From NCBI GenBank assembly GCA_037968835.1, contig JBBKWG010000237.1:1-57820 (forward strand): a stretch of 57,820 bases of DNA. The letters are read 5' to 3'. Position numbers and translations under genes: made by a program. Shown here in pieces: positions 26,073-34,673 of this stretch; within the stretch, counting starts at the first letter, position 1; the number at the start of each line of letters is the position of its first letter. This stretch comes from JBBKWG01 sp037968835 (GTDB lineage: Bacteria > Pseudomonadota > Alphaproteobacteria > Rhodobacterales > Rhodobacteraceae). The notes under the pieces were generated by a model. The model was not told where the DNA came from, ran no database searches, and saw nothing but the letters and a program-made list of their open reading frames with translations.

Positions 26073-27224
26073 TCAGCTTTTCATGCTGTCCCAGAAGCTT
26101 TTTACCTTCTTGAAGAAACCCGAGCTTTCGGGATTGTTCTCTTCAGATAGCTTTTCGAACTCGTGCAGCAGTTCTTTTTGCTTGCCAGTCAGATTGACCG
26201 GCGTTTCTACCGCCAATTCGATCATCATGTCGCCCGCATTTCCGCCGCGGATCGCTGGCATCCCTTTGCCGCGCAGCCGCATCTGGCGGCCGGATTGGCT
26301 GCCCGCCGGAACCTTCACGCGGCTCCGCCCGCCGTCGATAGTCGGCACTTCGATATCGCCACCCATCGCGGCCGCAGTCATCGACACCGGTACGCGGCAA
26401 TAAAGGCTAGTTCCATCGCGCTGGAAAAGCGCGTGTTCGGCCACCTCGATAAAGATGTAAAGGTCGCCAGACGGTCCGCCCCGCAATCCTGCCTCACCTT
26501 CGCTGGCCAGACGGATGCGTGTCCCGGTCTCGACCCCGGACGGGATGTTTACCGATAGCGAACGATCCTTCTCGACACGCCCGGCGCCGCCGCACTTGGT
26601 GCAGGGATTCTTGATGATCTGCCCCATGCCCGAACATGTCGGACAGGTGCGTTCAACGGTGAAGAAGCCTTGTTGGGCACGCACCTTGCCCATACCTTCA
26701 CAGGTCGGGCAGGTCTGCGGCTCGGCCCCGGCTTCGGAACCGGACCCATGACACACTTCACAGGTGACTGCGGTCGGCACTTGAATTGTGCGTTGCATGC
26801 CGCGAAATGCATCTTCGAGAGTGATGCGAAGATTGTAGCGAAGGTCAGAGCCGCGAACGGCCCGGCGTCCGCCACTGGCGCGTCCGCGTCCACCCATCAT
26901 GTCGCCAAAGAGATCGTCGAATACATCTGAGAAGGCCGACGCGAAGTCACCTCCACCGTATTGCGCCCCGCGCTGCCCGCCACCAGCACCGACACCGCCC
27001 TCGAACGCCGCGTGCCCGAAACGGTCGTAAGCGGCTTTCTTGTTGGCGTCTTTCAGCACTTCGTAGGCTTCGTTCGCTTCTTTGAACTGAGCCTCGGCAT
27101 TCGGGTTGTGTGAATTGCGGTCAGGGTGAAGGTCCTTCGCCTTTTGGCGATAGGCCTTCTTGATCTCGTCAGGAGCCGCCCCCTTGGAGACGCCCAGAAC
27201 TTCGTAATAGTCCCGCTTTGACAT
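26073..27224 (-). CDS. dnaJ: Chaperone protein DnaJ
   Basis: 383 residues. A J domain (1-70) with the HPD tripeptide (LHPDRN), a Gly-rich linker (about 75-115) and a zinc domain with four CxxCxGxG-type repeats (CEVCHGSG, CPTCEGMG, CPTCSGMG, CTKCGGAG). Two C-terminal substrate-binding domains follow. DnaJ stimulates DnaK ATPase and hands over unfolded clients. It is 74 nt downstream of dnaK with a strong hairpin between them. grpE is not in the window. Confidence 0.98.
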   Translation of the reverse strand: MSKRDYYEVLGVSKGAAPDEIKKAYRQKAKDLHPDRNSHNPNAEAQFKEANEAYEVLKDANKKAAYDRFGHAAFEGGVGAGGGQRGAQYGGGDFASAFSDVFDDLFGDMMGGRGRASGGRRAVRGSDLRYNLRITLEDAFRGMQRTIQVPTAVTCEVCHGSGSEAGAEPQTCPTCEGMGKVRAQQGFFTVERTCPTCSGMGQIIKNPCTKCGGAGRVEKDRSLSVNIPSGVETGTRIRLASEGEAGLRGGPSGDLYIFIEVAEHALFQRDGTSLYCRVPVSMTAAAMGGDIEVPTIDGGRSRVKVPAGSQSGRQMRLRGKGMPAIRGGNAGDMMIELAVETPVNLTGKQKELLHEFEKLSEENNPESSGFFKKVKSFWDSMKS

Positions 27225-27250
27225 CAGAAATCGTTCCTTTGGAACGCAAG

Positions 27251-27277
27251 GGCCGGCCTGATCCGTTCAGGCCGGCC
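27251..27277. other. Strong hairpin between dnaK and dnaJ
   Basis: An 11-bp perfect inverted repeat (GGCCGGCCTGA / TCAGGCCGGCC) with a 5-nt loop. No T-run follows on either strand, so it looks more like an mRNA-stabilising or partially terminating element than a full terminator. Confidence 0.8.
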
Positions 27278-27298
27278 ACAGTTTGCGTTCAGACGCAC

Positions 27299-29212
27299 TT
27301 ATGAGGCGCGCTTATCGTCGTCCAGGTCTTCGAAGTCGGCATCGACAATATCGTCGTCGACACTGCGGGGCTCGTCGGATGGCTCGGCTTCGCCGGCTTT
27401 TTCCTGCTGCGCCTTGTAGATCGCTTCACCCAGCTTCATCGCCGCTTCGGTCACATTCTGGATACCGCTGCGGATTTTGCCCGCGTCTGCAGTTTCCATC
27501 TGCTCCTTCAGGTTGGCGATCGCCAATTCGATAGCCTCGACAGTTGTCGGATCGACCTTGTCGCTGTGCTCTTCCACCGACTTTTCGGTCGAGTGGATCA
27601 GGCTTTCAGCCGCGTTCTTGGCTTCTACCAGCTCTTTGCGTGTCTTGTCGGCTTCGGCATTGGCCTCGGCGTCCTTGACCATCTTTTCGATCTCGTCATC
27701 GGACAGACCGCCCGACGCCTGGATGGTGATGTTCTGCTCTTTGCCGGTGCCTTTGTCCTTGGCGCTGACGGAGACGATACCGTTCGCGTCAATGTCGAAG
27801 GTCACCTCGATCTGGGGCATGCCGCGCGGAGATGGCGGGATGTCCTCAAGGTTGAACTGGCCGAGCATCTTGTTGTCCGACGCCATTTCCCGCTCGCCCT
27901 GGAACACGCGGATGGTAACCGCGTTCTGATTGTCCTCGGCCGTCGAGAAGATTTGCGACTTCTTGGTCGGGATCGTCGTGTTGCGGTCGATCAGGCGGGT
28001 GAACACACCACCGAGCGTTTCGATACCCAACGACAGCGGCGTGACGTCAAGCAGAACGACATCCTTGACGTCGCCTTGCAGAACGCCGGCCTGGATAGCA
28101 GCGCCAAGCGCCACGACTTCATCCGGGTTAACGCCCTTGTGAGGCTCTTTTCCGAAGAACTTGGTCACCTCTTCAACGACCTTCGGCATCCGGGTCATAC
28201 CCCCGACCAGAACTACCTCGTCGATATCGCCAGTCGACAGACCAGCGTCCTTGAGTGCCGCCTGACAGGGTTTGATCGAATTCTTGATCAAATCGCCGAC
28301 CAGCGATTCCAGCTTCGCGCGGGTCAGTTTCATGACCATGTGAAGCGGCGTGCCGGTGTCCTTGTTCATCGAGATGAACGGCTGGTTGATTTCGGTCTGG
28401 GTCGAAGATGACAGCTCGATCTTCGCTTTCTCGGCAGCCTCCTTCAGACGCTGCAGAGCCATCTTGTCCGGGGTCAGATCGACGCCGTGTTCCTTTTTGA
28501 ACTCGTCGGCGAGGTAATTGACGATGCGCATGTCGAAGTCTTCACCGCCAAGGAACGTGTCGCCGTTGGTGGATTTTACCTCAAACAGGCCGTCGTCGAT
28601 TTCCAGGATGGTGATGTCGAATGTACCGCCACCAAGGTCGTAAACAGCAATCGTCTTGGTCTCTTTCTTGTCGAGTCCGTAAGCCAATGCAGCCGCCGTC
28701 GGCTCGTTGATGATCCGAAGGACCTCAAGTCCGGCGATCTTGCCGGCGTCTTTGGTGGCCTGGCGCTGGGCGTCGTTGAAATAAGCCGGAACGGTGATGA
28801 CCGCCTGATCCACCTTCTCACCAAGGTACGACTCGGCCGTTTCCTTCATTTTCTGAAGAATGAACGCGGAGACCTGGCTGGGCGAATATTTCTCGCCGGC
28901 TGCTTCCACCCACGCATCGCCGTTGCCGCCATCGACGATATTGTAGGGAACGATCTTCTTGTCCTTAGTCACTTCGGCGTCGGTGACGCGGCGACCGATC
29001 AGGCGTTTTACGGCGAAGATCGTGTTTTCGGGGTTGGTGACTGCCTGCCGTTTGGCGGGCTGACCGACCAGACGTTCGTTGTCGGTGAAGGCGACGATCG
29101 ACGGGGTCGTGCGAGCTCCTTCAGCGTTCTCGATGACGCGAGGTTGCGACCCGTCCATGATTGCGACGCAACTGTTCGTCGTTCCGAGGTCGATACCGAT
29201 GACTTTACCCAT
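27299..29212 (-). CDS. dnaK: Chaperone protein DnaK (Hsp70)
   Basis: 637 residues from ATG 29212, with AGAGGA seven bases upstream; a TTG two codons earlier is not needed. The ATPase domain starts GKVIGIDLGTTNS and has IINEPTAAALAYGLD, DLGGGTFDITIL and VLVGGMTRMPKV. The substrate-binding domain and helical lid follow, ending in the acidic EDLDDDKRAS tail. The central folding chaperone, first gene of dnaK-dnaJ. A strong promoter-like sequence lies about 110 nt upstream. Confidence 0.99.
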   Translation of the reverse strand: MGKVIGIDLGTTNSCVAIMDGSQPRVIENAEGARTTPSIVAFTDNERLVGQPAKRQAVTNPENTIFAVKRLIGRRVTDAEVTKDKKIVPYNIVDGGNGDAWVEAAGEKYSPSQVSAFILQKMKETAESYLGEKVDQAVITVPAYFNDAQRQATKDAGKIAGLEVLRIINEPTAAALAYGLDKKETKTIAVYDLGGGTFDITILEIDDGLFEVKSTNGDTFLGGEDFDMRIVNYLADEFKKEHGVDLTPDKMALQRLKEAAEKAKIELSSSTQTEINQPFISMNKDTGTPLHMVMKLTRAKLESLVGDLIKNSIKPCQAALKDAGLSTGDIDEVVLVGGMTRMPKVVEEVTKFFGKEPHKGVNPDEVVALGAAIQAGVLQGDVKDVVLLDVTPLSLGIETLGGVFTRLIDRNTTIPTKKSQIFSTAEDNQNAVTIRVFQGEREMASDNKMLGQFNLEDIPPSPRGMPQIEVTFDIDANGIVSVSAKDKGTGKEQNITIQASGGLSDDEIEKMVKDAEANAEADKTRKELVEAKNAAESLIHSTEKSVEEHSDKVDPTTVEAIELAIANLKEQMETADAGKIRSGIQNVTEAAMKLGEAIYKAQQEKAGEAEPSDEPRSVDDDIVDADFEDLDDDKRAS

Positions 29213-29319
29213 GCTCAATTCCTCTCGTTAGGCGATATGGGGGACCTTGGCCCGTTATGGCACCGTGGTCCCATCCCAGAGTATGCGACGCCCCTGTAGG
29301 CGGTCGCGGCTTCGGGGGG

Positions 29320-29348
29320 TATATAAGGACCGTACCAAGGCCCTGCAA
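29320..29348 (-). promoter_or_regulatory. Candidate dnaK promoter, possibly heat-shock type
   Basis: On the minus strand: CTTGCAG with -35 TTGCAG at 29348-29343, 17-bp spacer, -10 TATATA at 29325-29320, set in CCTTATATACC. The CTTG at -35 and the C-rich flank of the -10 are compatible with an RpoH (sigma-32) site as well as sigma-70. Confidence 0.55.
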
Positions 29349-29395
29349 GCTCCGTGGTTGGGGTAAGAGCGCCAAAAATTTGTGGAAAACTCTCC

Positions 29396-30025
29396 ATGCC
29401 CGATCTCTTCAGCGACGCGACGCCCGCCGCAATTGATTTGAAGGGTGCCGCGGTGTGGCAAGGACTGCTGGACAGAGCGAGTCAGGAACACATCGTTGCG
29501 GACCTGAGGCGTGTTGCCGAAGCGGCACCTTTTCAGCGTTACGAAACCAGTCGGGGTCGCAAGCTGAGCGTGCGTATGACCTCGGCAGGCGCGCTTGGCT
29601 GGATAAGTGACCGGCGCGGCTATCGTTACGTCGCGCAGCAGCCTGGCGGTTCGGAGTGGCCGCCGATCCCCGCCAGCTTGTTATCGGTCTGGGCCCGACT
29701 TGTGCCCGAAGTCCGTGGACCGGAAAGCTGTCTGGTCAACTACTACGGGGATGGTGCGCGCATGGGTCTGCACCAGGACAAAGACGAAAGTGATTTTTCC
29801 TGCCCGGTGGTTTCGATCTCGCTCGGCGATGAGGGGTTGTTCCGTATTGGCGGACCCGAACGAAGCGACCCGACGAAAAGCATCTGGCTTCGATCAGGTG
29901 ATGTTGTCGTGCTTTCCGGGGGATCACGTCTCGCGCATCACGGCGTCGATCGAATTCGGTTCCGGTCATCCGACCTTCTGCCGGACGGCGGACGAATCAA
30001 CGTCACCTTGCGGGTGGTGGGCTGA
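29396..30025 (+). CDS. alkB: Alpha-ketoglutarate-dependent dioxygenase AlkB
   Basis: 209 residues from ATG 29396. An Fe(II)/2-oxoglutarate dioxygenase that removes methyl groups from damaged nucleic acid bases. Iron ligands are His126 and Asp128 in GLHQDKDE, and His182 in LAHHGVDR. The 2-oxoglutarate-binding Arg200 and Arg206 are in GGRINVTLR, the AlkB RxNxTxR motif. MTSAGALGWISDRRGYRY and the NYYGDGARMG loop are also typical. It is divergent from dnaK across 183 bp; no LexA- or Ada-like site stands out there. Its last 23 bases overlap the convergent SH3-domain gene. Confidence 0.95.
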   Translation: MPDLFSDATPAAIDLKGAAVWQGLLDRASQEHIVADLRRVAEAAPFQRYETSRGRKLSVRMTSAGALGWISDRRGYRYVAQQPGGSEWPPIPASLLSVWARLVPEVRGPESCLVNYYGDGARMGLHQDKDESDFSCPVVSISLGDEGLFRIGGPERSDPTKSIWLRSGDVVVLSGGSRLAHHGVDRIRFRSSDLLPDGGRINVTLRVVG

Positions 30026-30656
30026 GTGAGCAGCAGCCAGTATAGAGTCCCGACATTTGCTGATTACCGGCTGAGCCGTCGCTGGATATGAGCATGTCCG
30101 CTTCGACTCCATAGCTGCGGTCCGACATGCCATCGCTACAGGCGCCGAGCCTGATCATCAAAGTCACGTCAAATTCTTGGACATCTTCGCCGCGCAGCGT
30201 GCCGCGGTAAACAAATCGATCCCGGCGGGAAAGCGAAGCGAACCGTTCGGAGATAAGGCCATCAGATGACGGCGCTTCCGGCATCGAGAGATCGAGTGCC
30301 GCGTCTTCGACTTGAAGGGACCAGAAAGGTTCGGTTCCCAGGCACTGTCGGATCGCGGGAAACTGGCCCAGCCATTGCCCGGGATGGCGCGTCATGAAGG
30401 CGAGCGATACCCAACCGGGCGTTTCGCCGGTATTCACGAGTCCCCAGGTTTCCCGTTCGTTTGGACGCACAACCTCGACCGATTTCGCGCTGGCCGACAG
30501 GCTTCCGATGATTTCCGCGTTTGCATCAGGCGCAGCACGGATGTTCAGGACGTCTCCTGTGTCCACTCCGCTGACATCATAGAGTGCGGGATAACCATCC
30601 TGCGTGGCAAAGGCCGACGCTGCGAGGCAAATCAATAGCAGCGCCAACCGAATCAC
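30003..30656 (-). CDS. Secreted bacterial SH3-domain protein
   Basis: 217 residues if started at GTG 30656, whose bases overlap the stop of the upstream permease gene (GTGA) and which gives a clean signal peptide (MIRLALLLICLAASAFA). An in-frame TTG at 30671 is possible. Residues about 25-90 are a bacterial SH3 fold (DVLNIRAAPDANAEIIGSL, WGLVNTGETPGWVSLAFM). The rest has no recognised family but holds several Cys (CLGTEPFW, LGACSDG, TGCC). Such proteins often bind the cell wall or sit in the periplasm. Overlap with the permease gene suggests co-translation. Confidence 0.78.
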   Translation of the reverse strand: MIRLALLLICLAASAFATQDGYPALYDVSGVDTGDVLNIRAAPDANAEIIGSLSASAKSVEVVRPNERETWGLVNTGETPGWVSLAFMTRHPGQWLGQFPAIRQCLGTEPFWSLQVEDAALDLSMPEAPSSDGLISERFASLSRRDRFVYRGTLRGEDVQEFDVTLMIRLGACSDGMSDRSYGVEADMLISSDGSAGNQQMSGLYTGCCSLSPPPAR

Positions 30657-31474
30657 CTTCCTGCGGTCCAACTGAGCGAGACGTGGCGACGCGTGAAACT
30701 TTCGGCAAGGAGACCAAGCATCAAGATCACGAACGACATGATTATCGGGTAGGCGAGGTTGCTGTTGTGTGGATTGTAATTGATGAAGACGTAGCCGCGT
30801 CCCTGATCAATGATGTGAAACAACGGGTTCCAGGAAAACATTGCAACCATCGCTGCGGTGAGTTGGTTCGCCACGAACATCTTACCGGACGCGAACATGT
30901 TTACCCGCATATACAGTTGCTGGACGATCCCGGTCGTCCCGGGCAGCCACGGCTTCATTGCCAGGAAAACCGTTCCGACTGCGACTCCCGAAAACCATGC
31001 CAGAAGCAACATACAGGCGGCACCAAAGGGCTGGCTGATTGAGATGGGAGTCCAAATCAGGTGGTAGCCGAAGAGTATCACCATCATCGAAACCGACTGG
31101 GTGTAGAGCGCGCTTATTGCCGCCGACCAGATCGAAACCATCGTATTCATCGGAGCATGCTGCATCATCGGTGACGTTGGCCCATCCGATCCGTAGATAG
31201 CCCCGGCGGATTTGACGTGGGTCATGAATACGAAGATGCCTGACATCACATACAGCAAGAAATCGCCGCGAATGGCCAGGCCACGCAGACCTAGTATGTC
31301 GAACAGAAAGTAGAAAACCACGACCATCAACATGGTCTGGAGCATATTGGTCACGATCGCGAGTGTCGCATCGCGGTGGCCGCGCCGGACGGATCTGACC
31401 GCATTATGGAAAATGAGGTCTACAATTCTGAAGGCCGCTCTGCCCATCGAATCTTTGCGTTGCGCGTGAAACAT
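30653..31474 (-). CDS. Capsular polysaccharide-type ABC transporter permease (ABC-2, KpsM-like)
   Basis: 273 residues from ATG 31474; a start nine codons inside is possible, and the stretch upstream of 31474 is not membrane-like. About six hydrophobic segments (LQTMLMVVVFYFLFDIL, FLLYVMSGIFVFMTHV, MMVILFGYHLIW, GAACMLLLAWFSGVAVGTVF, MVAMFSWNPLFHIIDQ, IIMSFVILMLGLLAE), the KpsM/ABC-2 layout for exporting polysaccharides across the inner membrane. No KpsT-type ATPase lies beside it, so the ATPase must be encoded elsewhere. It is divergent, across 115 bp, from cysQ and the glycosyltransferase run, which supports a role in exporting their product. Confidence 0.85.
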   Translation of the reverse strand: MFHAQRKDSMGRAAFRIVDLIFHNAVRSVRRGHRDATLAIVTNMLQTMLMVVVFYFLFDILGLRGLAIRGDFLLYVMSGIFVFMTHVKSAGAIYGSDGPTSPMMQHAPMNTMVSIWSAAISALYTQSVSMMVILFGYHLIWTPISISQPFGAACMLLLAWFSGVAVGTVFLAMKPWLPGTTGIVQQLYMRVNMFASGKMFVANQLTAAMVAMFSWNPLFHIIDQGRGYVFINYNPHNSNLAYPIIMSFVILMLGLLAESFTRRHVSLSWTAGR

Positions 31475-31589
31475 CCGGAAATTTGCCTGTCGATCGGTCG
31501 TTGCGTTGGTTGCGGCATGGCTTGTCGTCGCCACTGGCAGATACCATAAGCCGAGTGGGCGCGCATGCAAAGTAGAAGGCGATCACGAT

Positions 31590-32396
31590 ATGGCGGATTT
31601 TGACCGGTCAGGACTTGTTGCAACGATTCGGCGCCTCGCCATTGAGGCGGGCGGAGCGATCATGAACATTTACGACTCCGGCGAACTAGACGTACGGGCC
31701 AAGTCCGATGAAAGCCCGGTGACTGCGGCAGACGAAGCTGCCGATCGCCTTATTTCGGCAGGGCTGAGAGCCGCGTATCCCGACCTCGCTCTGGTGACCG
31801 AGGAGCAAGCGGAGAGCCACGCATCGAATGCCAAAACATTTCTGATCGTGGACCCGCTGGATGGAACAAAGGAATTCGTGAAGCGGCGCGGCGACTTCAC
31901 CGTTAATATCGCTTTGGTCGAAGACGGCGCGCCGGTTCTGGGCGTGGTCTACGCTCCCGCCAAAGGTCGGCTGTTCTATACTCAAGCTGACGGCACGTCG
32001 GTCGAGGAAAGTGGCGATCATTCGCCATCTGCCGCCGGGCCAGTCGTTCCGCTCAAGGTCCGGTCACCCGATAATTCGGGACTATTGGTTGTGGCTTCCA
32101 AATCCCATCGCGATGCAGCAACCGACGCCTACATCGACAGATACGATGTCGCGGATTCCGTCAGTGCTGGCTCATCCCTGAAATTCTGCCTCGTGGCTGC
32201 GGGAGAGGCGGATTTCTACCCGCGACTTGGACCGACGATGGAATGGGACACGGCGGCAGGGCATGCGGTTCTGGCCGGGGCAGGGGGATGCGTCGTTTGT
32301 CGCGATACTCTGGAACCGCTGAAGTATGGAAAAAGCGGATTTCGCAATCCGCACTTCCTTGCATACGCGCCCGGTGTTGACCTGATTCAGGAATGA
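31590..32396 (+). CDS. cysQ: 3'(2'),5'-bisphosphate nucleotidase CysQ
   Basis: 268 residues from ATG 31590. An inositol-monophosphatase-family metal-dependent phosphatase: EE pair at 71-72, DPLDGTKEF at 88-96 and WDTAAGHAVLAGAGG near 218. CysQ turns 3'-phosphoadenosine 5'-phosphate into AMP and phosphate, relieving product inhibition of sulfotransferases and of PAPS reduction. Here it heads a gene run that ends with a two-domain sulfotransferase at 38598, which makes a direct metabolic link likely. The next gene begins inside its stop codon (ATGA). Confidence 0.93.
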   Translation: MADFDRSGLVATIRRLAIEAGGAIMNIYDSGELDVRAKSDESPVTAADEAADRLISAGLRAAYPDLALVTEEQAESHASNAKTFLIVDPLDGTKEFVKRRGDFTVNIALVEDGAPVLGVVYAPAKGRLFYTQADGTSVEESGDHSPSAAGPVVPLKVRSPDNSGLLVVASKSHRDAATDAYIDRYDVADSVSAGSSLKFCLVAAGEADFYPRLGPTMEWDTAAGHAVLAGAGGCVVCRDTLEPLKYGKSGFRNPHFLAYAPGVDLIQE

Positions 32397-33736
32397 ACGC
32401 CAACCCACCGCTGCGGATTAGTGTCGTTGTCGCAAGCAATGAGCGACCGAAATCGCTGGCGCGGTGCCTTACGGGATTACGGCAGCTAGACTATCCGGAA
32501 TTCGAGATCCTCGTCGTTGCAGATGGTGCCAGCCTCTCGCAACTCGCGGATCACCCCGCGCTTGGATTTTGCAGGACCATACAGTTTGACAAACAAAACC
32601 TTTCATCGGCGCGCAACGCAGGTATCGCCGGGGCAGGCGGCGACGCGATTGCTTTCGTCGACGACGATTCAGTTCCCGAGCCGATGTGGCTTGCCTGGCA
32701 CGCAGCTGCGCTGGCCGAAAGCCGGGCGGCGGCGTCGGTTGGTTTCGTTCGCGGACGGAACGGGATTTCGTTCCAGTCTCGGGCCGCCAGCGTCGACCAT
32801 GAAGCCGAAACACATGAGGTCGCGCTCATTGGCGCCCATGCGCAGATTCCGAAACTTGGTCGACGTGCATTGAAACTCATTGGCACGAACTGCGTTGTCT
32901 TTCGTGACGCATTGATTGACGTCAATGGATTCGATCCCGCGTTTCGCTATTTCCTCGAGGATGCAGACCTTTCAATGCGCATGATGGCTTCGGAATACAG
33001 ATCAGTTGTGGCGCCTTTGGCAGAGGTGCACCACTCATTTGCGGCGTCAGCGCGCCGGACGTCACTGAGGATGCCTCGCCGTCTGTTTGAAATCGGTCGC
33101 AGCACGGCGCTATTCTTGCGGCGCCATCCGGGCGGAGATCTTGAGGAACTGCGCGCTCGTCTGAGGGCGCGCGAACGTGGACGCTTGCTCCGTCACCTCG
33201 TCATCGGAACCTGTGAACCAAGAGATGTCGGCGCACTGTTGCGCGATCTCGATGCAGGTTGGGACGAAGGAATGGCGCTGGAATTGCCTGAACTGACGCC
33301 CTTAACCAATACGGGCGCGTTCCGCAAAGTTCCGCCGCTTTCGCCCGGTCACACGGTGCTGAAAGCACGACTGTTGGGTCGCTCTGGCGCGAAATCGAAC
33401 GCGTCCGGGCAGGTTTCAAAGGGCAAAAGAGCCAGTGTTTTCAGTTTCTCGCTCACCCCTGTCCGGCATCACCTGATGTTCACAAACGATGGCTACTGGC
33501 TTCAGACTGGCGGACAATTCGGGCGCTCTGAGCGCGTTTCAAGCGTATTTCGTTGGTGCAGATTTGCCAATCGCTGTGAAGAAGAAATCAGGCGAGTTGC
33601 AAAACAAAGGGGTATCGAAGAAACTACGCGCGAACCGAAGCGCGCGGGGCAAATCGATACCGCTTCGGAAACAACAATCCAGAGGTCTGTCAGCCTGAGC
33701 AGGCTGCCCGGGATCTCAAGAAAAGGACATCGTTAA
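32393..33736 (+). CDS. Glycosyltransferase family 2
   Basis: 447 residues, overlapping cysQ by 4 nt. The GT-A domain covers about 1-235: SVVVASNERPKSLARCLTGL, then SSARNAGIAGAGGDAIAFVDDDSVP with the DxD-type metal site, and later GTNCVVFRDALIDVNGFDPAF...FLEDADLSMRM, the second acidic cluster. The C-terminal 200 residues are basic and without a recognised domain; a segment near 345-385 (VFSFSLTPVRHHLMFTNDGYW) looks folded. It should use a nucleotide sugar in the cytoplasm to build a glycan; donor and acceptor are unknown. galU begins one base after its stop. Confidence 0.87.
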   Translation: MNANPPLRISVVVASNERPKSLARCLTGLRQLDYPEFEILVVADGASLSQLADHPALGFCRTIQFDKQNLSSARNAGIAGAGGDAIAFVDDDSVPEPMWLAWHAAALAESRAAASVGFVRGRNGISFQSRAASVDHEAETHEVALIGAHAQIPKLGRRALKLIGTNCVVFRDALIDVNGFDPAFRYFLEDADLSMRMMASEYRSVVAPLAEVHHSFAASARRTSLRMPRRLFEIGRSTALFLRRHPGGDLEELRARLRARERGRLLRHLVIGTCEPRDVGALLRDLDAGWDEGMALELPELTPLTNTGAFRKVPPLSPGHTVLKARLLGRSGAKSNASGQVSKGKRASVFSFSLTPVRHHLMFTNDGYWLQTGGQFGRSERVSSVFRWCRFANRCEEEIRRVAKQRGIEETTREPKRAGQIDTASETTIQRSVSLSRLPGISRKGHR

Positions 33737-33737
33737 A

Positions 33738-34640
33738 GTGGGACAGTTGAAGCGTAAGGTCACAAAGGCAATATTTCCCGTAGCAGGACTCGGAACGCGG
33801 TTTTTGCCGGCCACGAAGTCAGTTCCCAAAGAAATCATGACGCTGGTCGATCGCCCATTGATCCAATACGCGATTGATGAAGCCCGCGCCGCCGGAATCA
33901 AGGAATTCATCTTCGTCACGTCTCGGGGAAAATCTGCGCTTGAGGATTATTTCGATCACGCGCCGGAGCTTGAAAACGCTCTGCGCAAGGCGGACAAGCG
34001 CGAGCTGCTGGATGTGTTGAAGTCCACCAACATGGAAAGTGGCGCGATCGCCTATATCCGCCAGCACAAGGCAATGGGTCTGGGTCATGCGGTGTGGTGC
34101 GCGCGCCGGCTGATTGCGAACGAACCTTTTGCCGTCATCCTGCCCGACGACGTGATCGCCGCGGAAACGCCCTGTCTTCAGCAGATGGTCGAGGCCTACG
34201 CAGACACCGGCGGTTCGATGGTCGCGGCGATGGAAGTTCCCAAAGACAAAGCCTCGGCGTATGGAATTCTCGACGTCGAATCCGAGCAAGACGCGCTCGT
34301 CACCGTCAAGGGAATGGTCGAGAAACCGGAGACGGGTTCGGCGCCATCGAATCTGGCGGTCATTGGCCGATACATTCTGACACCGGACGTCCTGAGTTCT
34401 CTGAACAAGGCAAAAAGCGGCGCTGGTGGTGAGATTCAACTGACCGACGCCATCGCAAACGAGATCACCGAGGGGCGTGAGGTCTTTGGATACCGGTTCA
34501 ACGGTCAACGGTTCGACTGTGGTTCGAAGGCAGGCTTCCTGCAGGCGACCGTCAGCTTTGCGCTCGCGCGTGAGGAGTTACAGGACGAATTTGCCAATTA
34601 CCTCCGCGAATTGATGCCGATGGTACGCGCGGCCGAGTAA
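33738..34640 (+). CDS. galU: UTP-glucose-1-phosphate uridylyltransferase
   Basis: 300 residues from GTG 33738, with AAAAGGAC upstream. Marks: KAIFPVAGLGTRFLPATKSVPKEIMTLVDRPLIQYAIDEA at the N-terminus, read in pieces, FVTSRGKSALEDYFD, VILPDDVI and GGEIQLTDAI, all classic GalU. The enzyme makes UDP-glucose from UTP and glucose-1-phosphate. Its position inside a glycosyltransferase run says it feeds sugar donor to that pathway, though it may also be the main cellular copy. Confidence 0.97.
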   Translation: MGQLKRKVTKAIFPVAGLGTRFLPATKSVPKEIMTLVDRPLIQYAIDEARAAGIKEFIFVTSRGKSALEDYFDHAPELENALRKADKRELLDVLKSTNMESGAIAYIRQHKAMGLGHAVWCARRLIANEPFAVILPDDVIAAETPCLQQMVEAYADTGGSMVAAMEVPKDKASAYGILDVESEQDALVTVKGMVEKPETGSAPSNLAVIGRYILTPDVLSSLNKAKSGAGGEIQLTDAIANEITEGREVFGYRFNGQRFDCGSKAGFLQATVSFALAREELQDEFANYLRELMPMVRAAE

Positions 34641-34673
34641 CTCCAACCCGAACGACACATACCGAGTCCAAAC

